From positions 1 to 6,868 of the forward strand of contig JAGLQP010000097.1 of NCBI GenBank assembly GCA_023136785.1: DNA of 6,868 bases, written 5' to 3'. The notes under the pieces were generated by a model, which did not search any database, was not told the DNA's origin, and saw only the letters and a list, made by a program, of their open reading frames with translations. This document shows, piece by piece, positions 1-6,257 of this stretch (within the stretch, counting starts at the first letter, position 1; each line of letters begins with the position of its first letter). A program made the position numbers and the translations under genes. The DNA is from Spirochaetales bacterium (GTDB lineage: Bacteria > Spirochaetota > Spirochaetia > SZUA-6 > DRHE01).

Positions 1-1386
1 GATTTCTTTGCCTTCACCGGACACGCCTCCTGGCACGATATGCCGATCATGCCGGGAGAGCGGCATATGCATTGGGTGAAGGGCTTCGAAGCTCATACGT
101 TGCACTGGCCGAAAACGCGAAAACTGATTCAAGAAGCTAACGGTGACGGCTTTGTTGCCTTCCTCGGTTACGAATGGCACTCCAGTGCTTTTGGAGACTA
201 CTGTTTGATTTTCCCGGAGGATCAGCCGGATCTGTTCCTTCCCGATTCCGTAGGCAAGCTGCTCGAGTTCGCCAGGAACAAGGGGGCGCTGGCGATTCCT
301 CATCACGTGGGCTACAAGCTCGGCTGGAGGGGATACAATTGGGAGCACTTCGATCCGCGGGTCAGCCCGGTTGTGGAGGTGTTCTCCGAACACGGCTGTA
401 CCCTGTCCGATCGAGCTCCCTACCCGATGATTCTTCATTCCAACGGCGGCCGCTCCGTGTCCCAGACGATCGAGTATCAACTGGCCAGAGGACTGCGCTT
501 CGGTTTTGTGGCCTCCACGGACGATCATTTTGGCTTCCCCGGCGCCTACGGAGAGGGTTTGGTCGGGGTGTGGGCGGAGGATCTAAAGCGCGCCTCTCTG
601 ATCGAGGCGCTTCGTGCCCGCAGGACCGTAGCGGCTACGGGGGACAGGATCGGATTGGCCGTTACACTGAACGGACAGCCTATGGGAACGGAGCTCCCCT
701 ACACTCCGGATCGGAGCGTCGAGGTCTCTGTCGAGGGAGCCGATTCTCTGGAGATGATCGAACTGATGCGTAACGGCAGGGCCATTCAACGCTTCTTTCC
801 GGAGGATCTGATCAGTTCGCCATTGAAGCTTCCGGGGCGGGCTAAGTGCCGCTTTCAGTATGGCTGGGGACCTTGGGCCGCTCTGGCCATGGAGAGGATC
901 TGTCAGTGGGATGTCAAGATCGGTATCGAAGGAGGGAAGTTTACGAATGTGGAAAAGCACTTCCAATCCGGACCTTTCGACGAGGATCTTCGTGACCGGC
1001 TGAATCGGCTTTCGGATAAGGAGCTGCACCTGAAGTCCTTCACTTCCCGCAAGCAGGCCTATCTGGAGGATCCGACCAAATCCTTGGTTCTCGAACTGGA
1101 GGCGGATTCGTCGGCCAAACTCATCCTGGAGTTTTCCCAACCTACCAAGAAGCGATTCGTGGTTCCCGTAGCCGATCTGATTCTGGAGAATGCAGTAGAG
1201 TTCACAGGAGTGTTTACTACGGAGAGCTTCGTGCTTCATCGTCTGGTTTCAGGGCAAGATTACACTTCCGAAGTCCATTGGCAGGACAGAGACCGGGACA
1301 AACAGGAGGGCGGCGACATGTACTTTGTCCGTGCCCGCCAGCACAACAACCAATGGGCTTGGTCCAGCCCGATCTGGGTCGGCTGA
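1..1386 (+). CDS. PHP/DUF3604-like metal-dependent hydrolase, 5' end missing
   Basis: The frame is open from the first base, so 461 codons are visible and the true start lies upstream; the ATG at 40 is internal. The fragment opens with DFFAFTGHASWHD, resembling the PHP-type metal motif (LTDHD). Further likely metal-site segments follow: GYEW (nt 166-177), IPHHV (nt 295-309), VVEVFSEHG (370-396) and STDDHFG (514-534). The passage around 586-690 (ALRARRTVAATGDRI, then NGQPMG) and the ending YFVRARQ...AWSSPIWV are typical of DUF3604-like proteins. The family is expected to be a metal-dependent phosphoesterase or hydrolase; no substrate is established that I can apply here. The first metal-binding HxH is probably in the missing part. 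I see no signal peptide, because the N-terminus is absent. The gene is 12 bases from the enolase-superfamily gene and probably co-transcribed with it. Family confidence is fairly high; reaction unknown. Confidence 0.78.
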   Translation, partial: DFFAFTGHASWHDMPIMPGERHMHWVKGFEAHTLHWPKTRKLIQEANGDGFVAFLGYEWHSSAFGDYCLIFPEDQPDLFLPDSVGKLLEFARNKGALAIPHHVGYKLGWRGYNWEHFDPRVSPVVEVFSEHGCTLSDRAPYPMILHSNGGRSVSQTIEYQLARGLRFGFVASTDDHFGFPGAYGEGLVGVWAEDLKRASLIEALRARRTVAATGDRIGLAVTLNGQPMGTELPYTPDRSVEVSVEGADSLEMIELMRNGRAIQRFFPEDLISSPLKLPGRAKCRFQYGWGPWAALAMERICQWDVKIGIEGGKFTNVEKHFQSGPFDEDLRDRLNRLSDKELHLKSFTSRKQAYLEDPTKSLVLELEADSSAKLILEFSQPTKKRFVVPVADLILENAVEFTGVFTTESFVLHRLVSGQDYTSEVHWQDRDRDKQEGGDMYFVRARQHNNQWAWSSPIWVG

Positions 1387-1398
1387 GAGAAACTCAAA

Positions 1399-2691
1399 AT
1401 GATTCATTTCCAAAGCTACGGCTTTGCGATCCAGCGGGAGCCATTCTTGAGGCCTTTTCACTTCAAAGGCGATTCCTTCAACGAAAAGTGGATCAACATC
1501 ACCGCTCTGTATCCGGCAGAGCGGGGCGGCGATACTTTGGAAAAACGGCAGACCGCAATCGGCGGTAACGCGGTTCTCTGGTCCGATCCTGCTGTGTTTT
1601 CATCGTATTCCGAAACCGGAGGTAATCTGGTCATGGCTCTCATGGCCGAACGAGCCGCTGCGCTACTCAGAGGAAAAGAGTTTCCCGATCCAATAGCGGC
1701 GATTCAGGCACTTATACCTGAGCTGCACGAGTTCGGCCGGACCCTCACCGGCCGGGCTGATCTGCGGCCGACCTTCACCCTCAATGCCGCGGTGTCCCTG
1801 GATCTTGCGCTCTGGAAACTCCACGCTGCGACTGAAGGGTTTAAAGTATTTTCCGAGCTGATCCCTCGAGAGTACCGCAGCGCATTTCCCGGCAGGCAGA
1901 GGGCGGTTACCCGGATTCCCTTGATCACCTACAATCTACCTACCGCAGAGCTGCTCGATCTGGTCGAGGAGGGGCATTTCCTGCTGAAGATCAAGATCGG
2001 TCAGGGGGGCAGTCAGCGGCAGATGCTGGAGAAGGACCTGGACCGGCTCGAGCAGATCCACAGGCTGCTTCGGGACAAACGAACGGAACAGACCGACAGC
2101 GGCCGTCTGGCCTACTACCTCGATGCCAACGGACGATATGAAACGAAGGAAACCCTGCTGGGGCTGGTCTCCGGTCTGGAGAAGATGGGCGCCCTGGATC
2201 AGGTCGTTCTCCTGGAGGAACCCTTCCCCGACGACTGTGAGCTCGATGTGCACGATCTCCCGGTCCGGGTTGCCGCGGATGAGTCCCTGCACGGCATCGA
2301 GGATGTTCGCCGGAAGATCGGGTCGGGCTATGGGGCGGTCGCCCTCAAGCCGGCGGGCAAGACTCTGAGCATGTCGATCCTCATGGCAGCGGAGGCTCAG
2401 AAACAGGGAGTGCCGAGCTTCGTGGCCGACTCGGCCTGCGTCCCCCTGCTGCTCGACTGGAACAGAAACGTGGCCGCCCATCTGCCCCCATTTCCCGGAC
2501 TTCCCTCGGGGATTTTGGAATCCAATGGGGCGCAGAACTACGAAAATTGGGCAACCTTGATCCGCGATCACCCCTGCGCGGGAGCGTCCTGGCTCGAACC
2601 CAAAGGGGGGATGTATTGGCTCGACGAGAGCTTCTACTTAAGCGGCGGGGGTATCTTCCACTCTGCCGGCCATTACGAAGAGTTGATATAG
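1399..2691 (+). CDS. Enolase-superfamily (mandelate racemase/muconate-lactonizing type) enzyme
   Basis: This 430-residue protein has the layout of the MLE-like enolase superfamily: an N-terminal capping region (about 1-165) and a barrel. Both acid/base lysines are visible as K197-I-K199 (LLKIKIGQ) and K317 (VALKPAG). The Mg2+ ligands fit D242 (YLDANG), E273 (LLEEP) and D294 (AADES). Such enzymes abstract the proton alpha to a carboxylate and then racemise, epimerise, dehydrate or cycloisomerise. The lysine pair on opposite faces suits epimerases or cycloisomerases. I see no DxD motif after K317, the amino-group-binding motif of Ala-Glu dipeptide epimerases, so that name is not justified. The later segments FVADSACVP and LESNGAQNYENW look like those of uncharacterised MR/MLE proteins. 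It is cytoplasmic, with no signal peptide. The ATG follows a poor Shine-Dalgarno, so translation may be coupled to the preceding gene. The neighbouring TTT transporter suggests a carboxylate substrate. Confidence 0.85.
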   Translation: MIHFQSYGFAIQREPFLRPFHFKGDSFNEKWINITALYPAERGGDTLEKRQTAIGGNAVLWSDPAVFSSYSETGGNLVMALMAERAAALLRGKEFPDPIAAIQALIPELHEFGRTLTGRADLRPTFTLNAAVSLDLALWKLHAATEGFKVFSELIPREYRSAFPGRQRAVTRIPLITYNLPTAELLDLVEEGHFLLKIKIGQGGSQRQMLEKDLDRLEQIHRLLRDKRTEQTDSGRLAYYLDANGRYETKETLLGLVSGLEKMGALDQVVLLEEPFPDDCELDVHDLPVRVAADESLHGIEDVRRKIGSGYGAVALKPAGKTLSMSILMAAEAQKQGVPSFVADSACVPLLLDWNRNVAAHLPPFPGLPSGILESNGAQNYENWATLIRDHPCAGASWLEPKGGMYWLDESFYLSGGGIFHSAGHYEELI

Positions 2692-2711
2692 GGTTTTCGG
2701 CAACACCGTCA

Positions 2712-2750
2712 CTACCATATTTGACAAAGCCGATAGTATACCCTACCATA
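2712..2750 (+). repeat. Pair of CTACCATA direct repeats around the promoter
   Basis: CTACCATA occurs at 2712-2719, just upstream of the -35 box, and again at 2743-2750, covering the -10 box. The 31-base distance is close to three helical turns, so both copies face the same side of the DNA. This placement would suit a repressor or activator site; the regulator is unknown and a chance repeat is possible. Confidence 0.4.
2721..2749 (+). promoter_or_regulatory. Sigma70-type promoter for tctCBA
   Basis: A perfect -35 box TTGACA (2721-2726) is followed by a 17-base spacer and TACCAT (2744-2749), which matches four of six bases of TATAAT. Transcription would start near 2756, giving a leader of about 32 bases. 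A second -10-like TATAAA at 2761-2766 has no matching -35 box. Confidence 0.6.
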
Positions 2751-2774
2751 AGAAAAATCCTATAAATCATTTCA

Positions 2775-2781
2775 AAGGAGG
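2775..2781 (+). promoter_or_regulatory. Strong ribosome binding site of tctC
   Basis: AAGGAGG lies six bases before the ATG at 2788. It is by far the best Shine-Dalgarno in the window, consistent with high expression of the binding protein, and it fixes the tctC start. Confidence 0.85.
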
Positions 2782-2787
2782 GAAGCG

Positions 2788-3762
2788 ATGAAACGCTTAT
2801 CTTTAGTTCTCTTCGTCCTCTTCGCAGCCGCAGGTTTTCTACTGGCTGAAGGGACAGTGGAAGAGACTGCCGGAGAGTATCCCACCAAGCCGATCCAGGT
2901 TATCGTGCCTTGGGGTGCCGGTGGACGAACCGATATCAACGCCAGGATGTTCGCCAGCGTGGCTCCCAAGTACCTGGGGCAGCCGGTCGTGGTTGTGAAC
3001 AAGGCTGGTGGCGGCAGTGTGATCGGTGGCAAATATGTGGCCGACGCCGACCCCGACGGCTATACCCTGCTCGCGATTACCCCGGGAACCAACGTATTCC
3101 CCGTCATCTTCAAACAGGCTCCGTACGATACCTTCGATTTTGATCCGATCGGACAGATCGGCTCCAGCACCATGGCGATCGCCTCCAAAGCGGATCGTCC
3201 CTGGAGCAATGTACAGAAGCTGATCTCCTACGCGAAGAGCCATCCCGGCGAGGTCACCTACGCCTGCGTGGCTCTGAAGGCTCCCCAACTCGGATTCCTG
3301 CGCTGGGCGGACAAGGCCGGTCTGGAGTTCAAACACGTTCCCGTCGGCAACGATGCCGAAGCTGTTGAGGCAGCCCTGGGCGGACACGTGGACATCGCCA
3401 TGACCTCCAGTGTGGCAACGATCATTTCCCATGTAAATGCGAACAACCTCAACGCTTTAATGGTCTTCGCCGAAAAGAGAGATAAAAACCTGCCCAATAC
3501 CCCCACCGCTGTGGAGATCGGTTACGACGTGGTAGCCAGCCCCTTCACCGGTATCGCCGGACCCAAGGGTCTGCCCCCGGAGGTGCTGCAGAAGCTGCGC
3601 ACCGTTTTCAAGCAGGTAATCGAGGACGCGGACTTTATCAAAGTGATGAAGCGGATCGGCGAGAGCCTCGATCCAAAGTTCGGGGATGATTTCTACGCCG
3701 TGTGGAAGAATGACAAAGAGGGATACAGCGAGATCGTGGAGAAGATGGGCCTGGCGCAGTGA
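2788..3762 (+). CDS. tctC: TTT transporter periplasmic substrate-binding protein (TctC/Bug family)
   Basis: The 324-residue protein has the usual length of the Bug/TctC family, extracytoplasmic receptors that capture carboxylates and similar small molecules for a TctAB membrane pair. Residues 1-20 form a signal peptide (MKR, hydrophobic core, LLA) with likely cleavage before E21. No lipobox cysteine is present, so a free periplasmic protein is expected. Family signatures are PIQVIVPWGAGGRTD (35-49), NKAGGGSVIGG (71-81) and ADPDGYTLL (about 86-94). Later ones are the region around GHVDIAMTS and the GIAGPKGLPPEV segment near the C-terminus. Ligand identity cannot be read from sequence: Bug proteins bind very different compounds. 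The gene has its own promoter and strong ribosome binding site, and its stop overlaps the tctB start. The symbol denotes the family role, not proven citrate uptake. Confidence 0.93.
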   Translation: MKRLSLVLFVLFAAAGFLLAEGTVEETAGEYPTKPIQVIVPWGAGGRTDINARMFASVAPKYLGQPVVVVNKAGGGSVIGGKYVADADPDGYTLLAITPGTNVFPVIFKQAPYDTFDFDPIGQIGSSTMAIASKADRPWSNVQKLISYAKSHPGEVTYACVALKAPQLGFLRWADKAGLEFKHVPVGNDAEAVEAALGGHVDIAMTSSVATIISHVNANNLNALMVFAEKRDKNLPNTPTAVEIGYDVVASPFTGIAGPKGLPPEVLQKLRTVFKQVIEDADFIKVMKRIGESLDPKFGDDFYAVWKNDKEGYSEIVEKMGLAQ

Positions 3763-4226
3763 GGCAGCCCTATCTATGGCGCCTGATCGAAGGGGCGGTC
3801 CTGATTGGACTGGGGGCGCTGATCCTCGTATTGATCCCTTCGCAAATTCAAAACATACCTGGGATGGAGACGGAAACGTCTCCATCCTTTCTTCCTGCGG
3901 TGCTGGCGGTCCTGATCATTCTCATGGGCGCGGGGTTGATCGCGCAGGGATTTCTCAAGCCAAGGCGCGACGGGCCCCCGGATCTGACCCGGGTGGTTGT
4001 GTTTCGGGTCGGCCTGTCCGTGGTTCTGCTGATCCTCTACACCGTTGTCTTTCCCCGTCTTGGTTTTGTCGTAACCAGCGGAGTCTTCGTCGGGATCTAC
4101 GCCTACCTGTTCGGCTCCCGCAGTATCCTCAAGATCGCGATCAGCATGGTCGCCGTACCGATCGGGATCTGGCTGTTCTTCGAGATCCTGTTCCGGATCC
4201 CTCTACCCCACGGGATCCTCTACTAA
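3759..4226 (+). CDS. tctB: TTT transporter small membrane subunit (TctB family)
   Basis: The start is the GTG at 3759, overlapping the tctC stop as GTGA, which implies translational coupling; I see no good Shine-Dalgarno close to it. The 155-residue product has the size and pattern of TctB. Hydrophobic segments lie at about 8-27, 44-66, 79-98, 101-118 and 123-145, with a basic loop KPRRD (67-71). LGFVVTSGVFVG (101-112) and the ending PLPHGILY are typical for the family. TctB is the small partner of TctA in the inner membrane; its exact role in transport is poorly defined. Starting at the internal ATG 3866 would remove the first membrane helix, so I reject that start. Codons 35-45 contain a strong terminator-like hairpin, listed separately. 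The family is divergent in sequence, but position between tctC and tctA supports the call. Confidence 0.9.
   Translation: MRQPYLWRLIEGAVLIGLGALILVLIPSQIQNIPGMETETSPSFLPAVLAVLIILMGAGLIAQGFLKPRRDGPPDLTRVVVFRVGLSVVLLILYTVVFPRLGFVVTSGVFVGIYAYLFGSRSILKIAISMVAVPIGIWLFFEILFRIPLPHGILY
3862..3893 (+). terminator. Terminator-like hairpin inside tctB
   Basis: A perfect 11-bp inverted repeat (arms 3862-3872 and 3877-3887) encloses the stable tetraloop GAAA and is followed by TTTCTT (3888-3893). This is the form of a Rho-independent terminator, though the T-run is short and interrupted. It lies about 100 bases into tctB, so translating ribosomes would normally disrupt it. It could act as an attenuator when tctB translation is weak, or as a block to 3' exonucleases that preserves tctC mRNA. 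Confidence 0.55.
4195..4218 (+). repeat. Small inverted repeat at the tctB end
   Basis: GGATCCC (4195-4201) pairs with GGGATCC (4212-4218) across a 10-base loop, just before the tctB stop. The two arms also begin near-identical direct repeats, GGATC(C)CTCTAC. No T-tract follows, so it is not a terminator. It could influence access to the tctA ribosome binding site at 4225-4230. Confidence 0.35.
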
Positions 4227-4230
4227 AGGG
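4225..4230 (+). promoter_or_regulatory. Ribosome binding site of tctA overlapping the tctB stop
   Basis: AAAGGG begins within the TAA stop of tctB and lies six bases before the ATG at 4237. This supports that start and favours coupled translation of tctB and tctA. Confidence 0.6.
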
Positions 4231-4236
4231 TCTGTA

Positions 4237-5775
4237 ATGCTTGAGCACCTGCTTCCGGCGGCACAGCTGTTTTTCACCTTTCAAAATCTGCTCGTCGTGG
4301 CGGCGGGACTGTTTATCGGGATAACCATCGGCGCGATTCCGGGTCTCAACGTACCCATGATCGTAGCCCTGCTGCTGCCGATCACCTTCTATATGCCCCC
4401 GGTTGCCGGAATCAGTCTGCTCTTGGGGGTCTACAAAGGAGGAACCTACGGCGGATCGATCTCCGCGATCCTGATCAACACTCCGGGGGCTCCGGCCGCC
4501 GCGGCTACCTGTCTTGATGGCTATCCCATGGCCAAACAGGGAAAAGCGGGGAAAGCGCTGCGCGCCTCGATCTATGGTTCGGTAATCGGAGAGTTCATCA
4601 GCGATATCGTTCTGATCTCCATCGCCGCTCAGATCGCCATGGTTGCCCTCAAGTTCGGCCCGACGGAGAAGTTTTCCCTCGTGGTCTTTGCTCTCTGTAC
4701 GATCGGAGTGGTATCCAGCGAGCACAAGCTCAAAGGAATCACCGCCGCCCTGTTCGGGATCTTCTTCCGTACCATCGGTTCGGATCCCATTTCCGGTTCC
4801 TCCCGCTTCACCGTCGGGATTTTCGATTTGATCGGCGGGATCCCCTTCCTGCCTCACCTGATCGGGCTGTTCGCCGTTTCCGAGTTCTTCGTTCAGATCG
4901 AGAAGAAGATCAGCGCCGGCAAGCAGGATGTCATCGCTCCTGTATCCAAGAATCCCGATGACAACCGGGTAACCTGGAAGGAGTTCAAGGCCAACATCGT
5001 CACCATCATCCGATCGACCCTGATCGGGATCGGAGTGGGCGCGCTCCCGGGAAGCGGTTCCGCCATTTCCGCCTTCGTCTCCTACGGAGCGGCGAAAAAC
5101 ACCTCCAAAAAGCCGGAGGAGTTCGGAAAGGGCAGCCTGGAAGGAGTATTCGCCGCCGAAACCGGAAACAACGCCGTCACCGGCGGAGCCCTGATTCCCC
5201 TGTTGACTCTGGGAATTCCCGGAGATGCCATCACCGCCATCATGTTGGGGGTATTTCTTGTGCACGGTTTGATTCCCGGCCCGGATCTGTTCGTCAAATC
5301 AGGGGACGTCATCTATGCCGTATTCATCGGCCTGATCGTAGCCAATATCCTGCACTTCTTCATTGCATCTTTGGGTCTGCGCCTGTTCACCAAGCTGCTG
5401 TCCGTCAGCCGGGCGGTTCTTTTCCCCATCGTGATCATTATCTGCGCCGCCGGTTCCTACACCGTGAACAGCAACATCTTCGACGTGTACGTGATGATCT
5501 TCTTCGGGGTTTTGGGATACATCATGAAGAAGTTCAACTTTCCCGTGGCTCCGCTGATGATGGGCTATATTCTGGGCGGTCTGCTGGAGACATCTCTCAT
5601 ACAAGCACTGATCCTGAGCGACGGTTCCGTGCTCCCCATTTTCACCCGACCGATCTCCCTCGTGTTCGTGGTCCTCACGGTCTTCTTCATCTTCTGGTCC
5701 CTGTTCATGCAGAAAAAGGCGTTGGACAGGCGGAAGCGAAGGGAAGAGCAACGCCGGCGGAACCTTCCCTCCTGA
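4237..5775 (+). CDS. tctA: TTT transporter large membrane subunit (TctA family)
   Basis: The 512-residue protein is of normal TctA length and strongly hydrophobic, with roughly ten or more membrane segments; it forms the main inner-membrane permease. Conserved signatures in the N-half are GAIPGLN (32-38), YGGS (71-74), NTPG (81-84) and DGYPMA (94-99). The C-half has GALPGSG (268-274), AETGNNA (307-313), LGIPGD (325-330) and GLIPG (344-348). The repeated PG-containing loops in each half reflect the pseudo-twofold architecture of the family. The C-terminus ends in a basic tail (ALDRRKRREEQRRR) expected on the cytoplasmic side. With TctB and the periplasmic TctC it should carry out secondary, ion-coupled uptake of a carboxylate. 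The ATG follows the tctB stop by 10 bases. The gene ends 8 bases from the convergent CULT gene. Confidence 0.95.
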   Translation: MLEHLLPAAQLFFTFQNLLVVAAGLFIGITIGAIPGLNVPMIVALLLPITFYMPPVAGISLLLGVYKGGTYGGSISAILINTPGAPAAAATCLDGYPMAKQGKAGKALRASIYGSVIGEFISDIVLISIAAQIAMVALKFGPTEKFSLVVFALCTIGVVSSEHKLKGITAALFGIFFRTIGSDPISGSSRFTVGIFDLIGGIPFLPHLIGLFAVSEFFVQIEKKISAGKQDVIAPVSKNPDDNRVTWKEFKANIVTIIRSTLIGIGVGALPGSGSAISAFVSYGAAKNTSKKPEEFGKGSLEGVFAAETGNNAVTGGALIPLLTLGIPGDAITAIMLGVFLVHGLIPGPDLFVKSGDVIYAVFIGLIVANILHFFIASLGLRLFTKLLSVSRAVLFPIVIIICAAGSYTVNSNIFDVYVMIFFGVLGYIMKKFNFPVAPLMMGYILGGLLETSLIQALILSDGSVLPIFTRPISLVFVVLTVFFIFWSLFMQKKALDRRKRREEQRRRNLPS

Positions 5776-5800
5776 AGCAGCTCTCAGGACTCGGAGGGAA
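5765..5800. terminator. Imperfect hairpin across the convergent gene junction
   Basis: TTCCCTCC (5765-5772) pairs with GGAGGGAA (5793-5800); two further C-G pairs are possible with one bulge. The 20-base loop contains both stop codons. Neither strand shows a T-tract after the stem, so it would be at best a weak bidirectional terminator. It is the only candidate at this junction. Confidence 0.3.
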
Positions 5801-6206
5801 AGGACTTCTTGGAGCTCAGCAATCGATCCAGTACCAAGCCGAAAAAAGAATCTTCTCCTCGATAGACCCAGCCTAGATGGACACGACAGCTGCGGCACAT
5901 GGCGTAACGCCAGGCGTAGCCGTCGAACCAGGAGTAGAAATCCGTGAACTCCCCTGTCTGCTCGCAGCCCGGGGCTTCCCGAAAGCAGCCGATTTCGAAA
6001 AGGTATCCTCCCGGATTGGTGAAGGTATGTTTGTGGGCGCCTTCCACGGGGATGCGGTTGTGGGTCTGGGTAATGATCTGGCCGCAGATGAAGCAGTAGA
6101 GGTTCTCATCCTCTTCCTCCTCTTCCACCTGTTGACTGTGAAGAATTTCTTCCAACCAGGCGTCGCCGTCCTGCTCCGGTTCTTCCTGACGGTAGGCCCA
6201 GATCAT
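5784..6206 (-). CDS. Bacterial cereblon-like CULT-domain protein
   Basis: The 140-residue protein matches the CULT domain, the thalidomide-binding domain of cereblon, over about residues 36-118. Two CxxC knuckles supply the zinc ligands: C38 and C41 (CFIC), C104 and C107 (CRSC). The aromatic cage fits W93 and W99 (in SWFDGYAW) and W113 (HLGW). HKHTFTNPGG (58-67) and FEIGCF (70-75) are further family signatures. From memory, the Magnetospirillum protein MsCI4 has the same seven residues shifted by a constant 14 positions. CULT proteins bind cyclic imides and uridine-like ligands in the cage; the bacterial function is not established. There is no signal peptide and no membrane segment, so it is cytoplasmic. 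An acidic run (28-34) precedes the domain. ATG 6206 is the only ATG near the N-terminus. The site before it is poor (GGTGGC abutting ATG). It follows clpB by 51 bases on the same strand. Confidence 0.9.
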   Translation of the reverse strand: MIWAYRQEEPEQDGDAWLEEILHSQQVEEEEEDENLYCFICGQIITQTHNRIPVEGAHKHTFTNPGGYLFEIGCFREAPGCEQTGEFTDFYSWFDGYAWRYAMCRSCRVHLGWVYRGEDSFFGLVLDRLLSSKKSFPSES

Positions 6207-6257
6207 GCCACCAGTATACCGCGGGGAGTAACTTGCTGGAAGACGAACAGAAATCGG
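6207..6257 (-). other. clpB-CULT intergenic gap
   Basis: The 51 bases contain half of a hairpin next to the clpB stop and the TATACT element, but no proper Shine-Dalgarno. The gap is a multiple of three and has no stop in the common frame of clpB and the CULT gene. It also has no ATG, GTG or TTG codon in that frame upstream of 6206. Co-transcription with clpB is likely. Confidence 0.6.
6213..6218 (-). promoter_or_regulatory. -10-like TATACT directly before the CULT start
   Basis: On the minus strand TATACT (6218 down to 6213) matches five of six bases of TATAAT. With standard spacing, +1 would be 6206, the A of the CULT ATG, giving a leaderless mRNA. No recognisable -35 box lies 16-18 bases upstream, so this is only a candidate. 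Confidence 0.25.

Larger units (their letters stand above)
2692..2787 (+). other. Intergenic leader of the transporter operon
   Basis: These 96 bases separate the enolase-superfamily gene from tctC and are clearly more A+T rich than the flanking genes. They hold a promoter, a pair of 8-bp direct repeats and a strong ribosome binding site, listed separately. No convincing terminator for the upstream gene pair is visible, so read-through from upstream is likely in addition to the local promoter. Confidence 0.7.

Noticed and set aside
40..42. ATG as the start of the first gene
   Set aside because: The frame is open to base 1 and the residues before this ATG belong to the metal-binding motif, so the gene begins outside the window.
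583..1239. Minus-strand open frame opposite the hydrolase gene; similar ones at 1936-2571, 2839-3432 and 5299-5898
   Set aside because: Each lies antisense to a gene with recognisable family motifs and shows none of its own.
1365..1385. Hairpin at the end of the hydrolase gene (CAGCC...GGCTG with a bulge)
   Set aside because: Short, bulged and without a T-tract; it lies only 13 bases before the next start codon in an apparent operon.
2602..2613. AAAGGGGGGATG in the enolase gene as a frameshift site or internal start
   Set aside because: Codon boundaries (AAA GGG GGG ATG) do not form a standard slippery heptamer, and the frame after it encodes the expected end of the protein.
1399..2691. Naming the enolase-superfamily protein as L-Ala-D/L-Glu epimerase
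   Set aside because: The lysine pair and metal ligands fit, but the DxD motif expected after the last lysine is not seen, and the neighbourhood is a transporter rather than peptidoglycan recycling.
4141..5265. Long minus-strand open frame (374 codons) opposite tctB and tctA
   Set aside because: It is antisense to a clear TctA gene and its product is a low-complexity Gly/Asp/Glu/Arg-rich sequence with no domain, typical of the complement of high-G+C codons.
5784..6206. MsrB or GFA-type enzyme instead of CULT
   Set aside because: These share the beta-tent fold and CxxC zinc pairs, but the three-tryptophan cage with HTFTNP and SWFxGYAW is specific to CULT, and I see no convincing MsrB catalytic motif.
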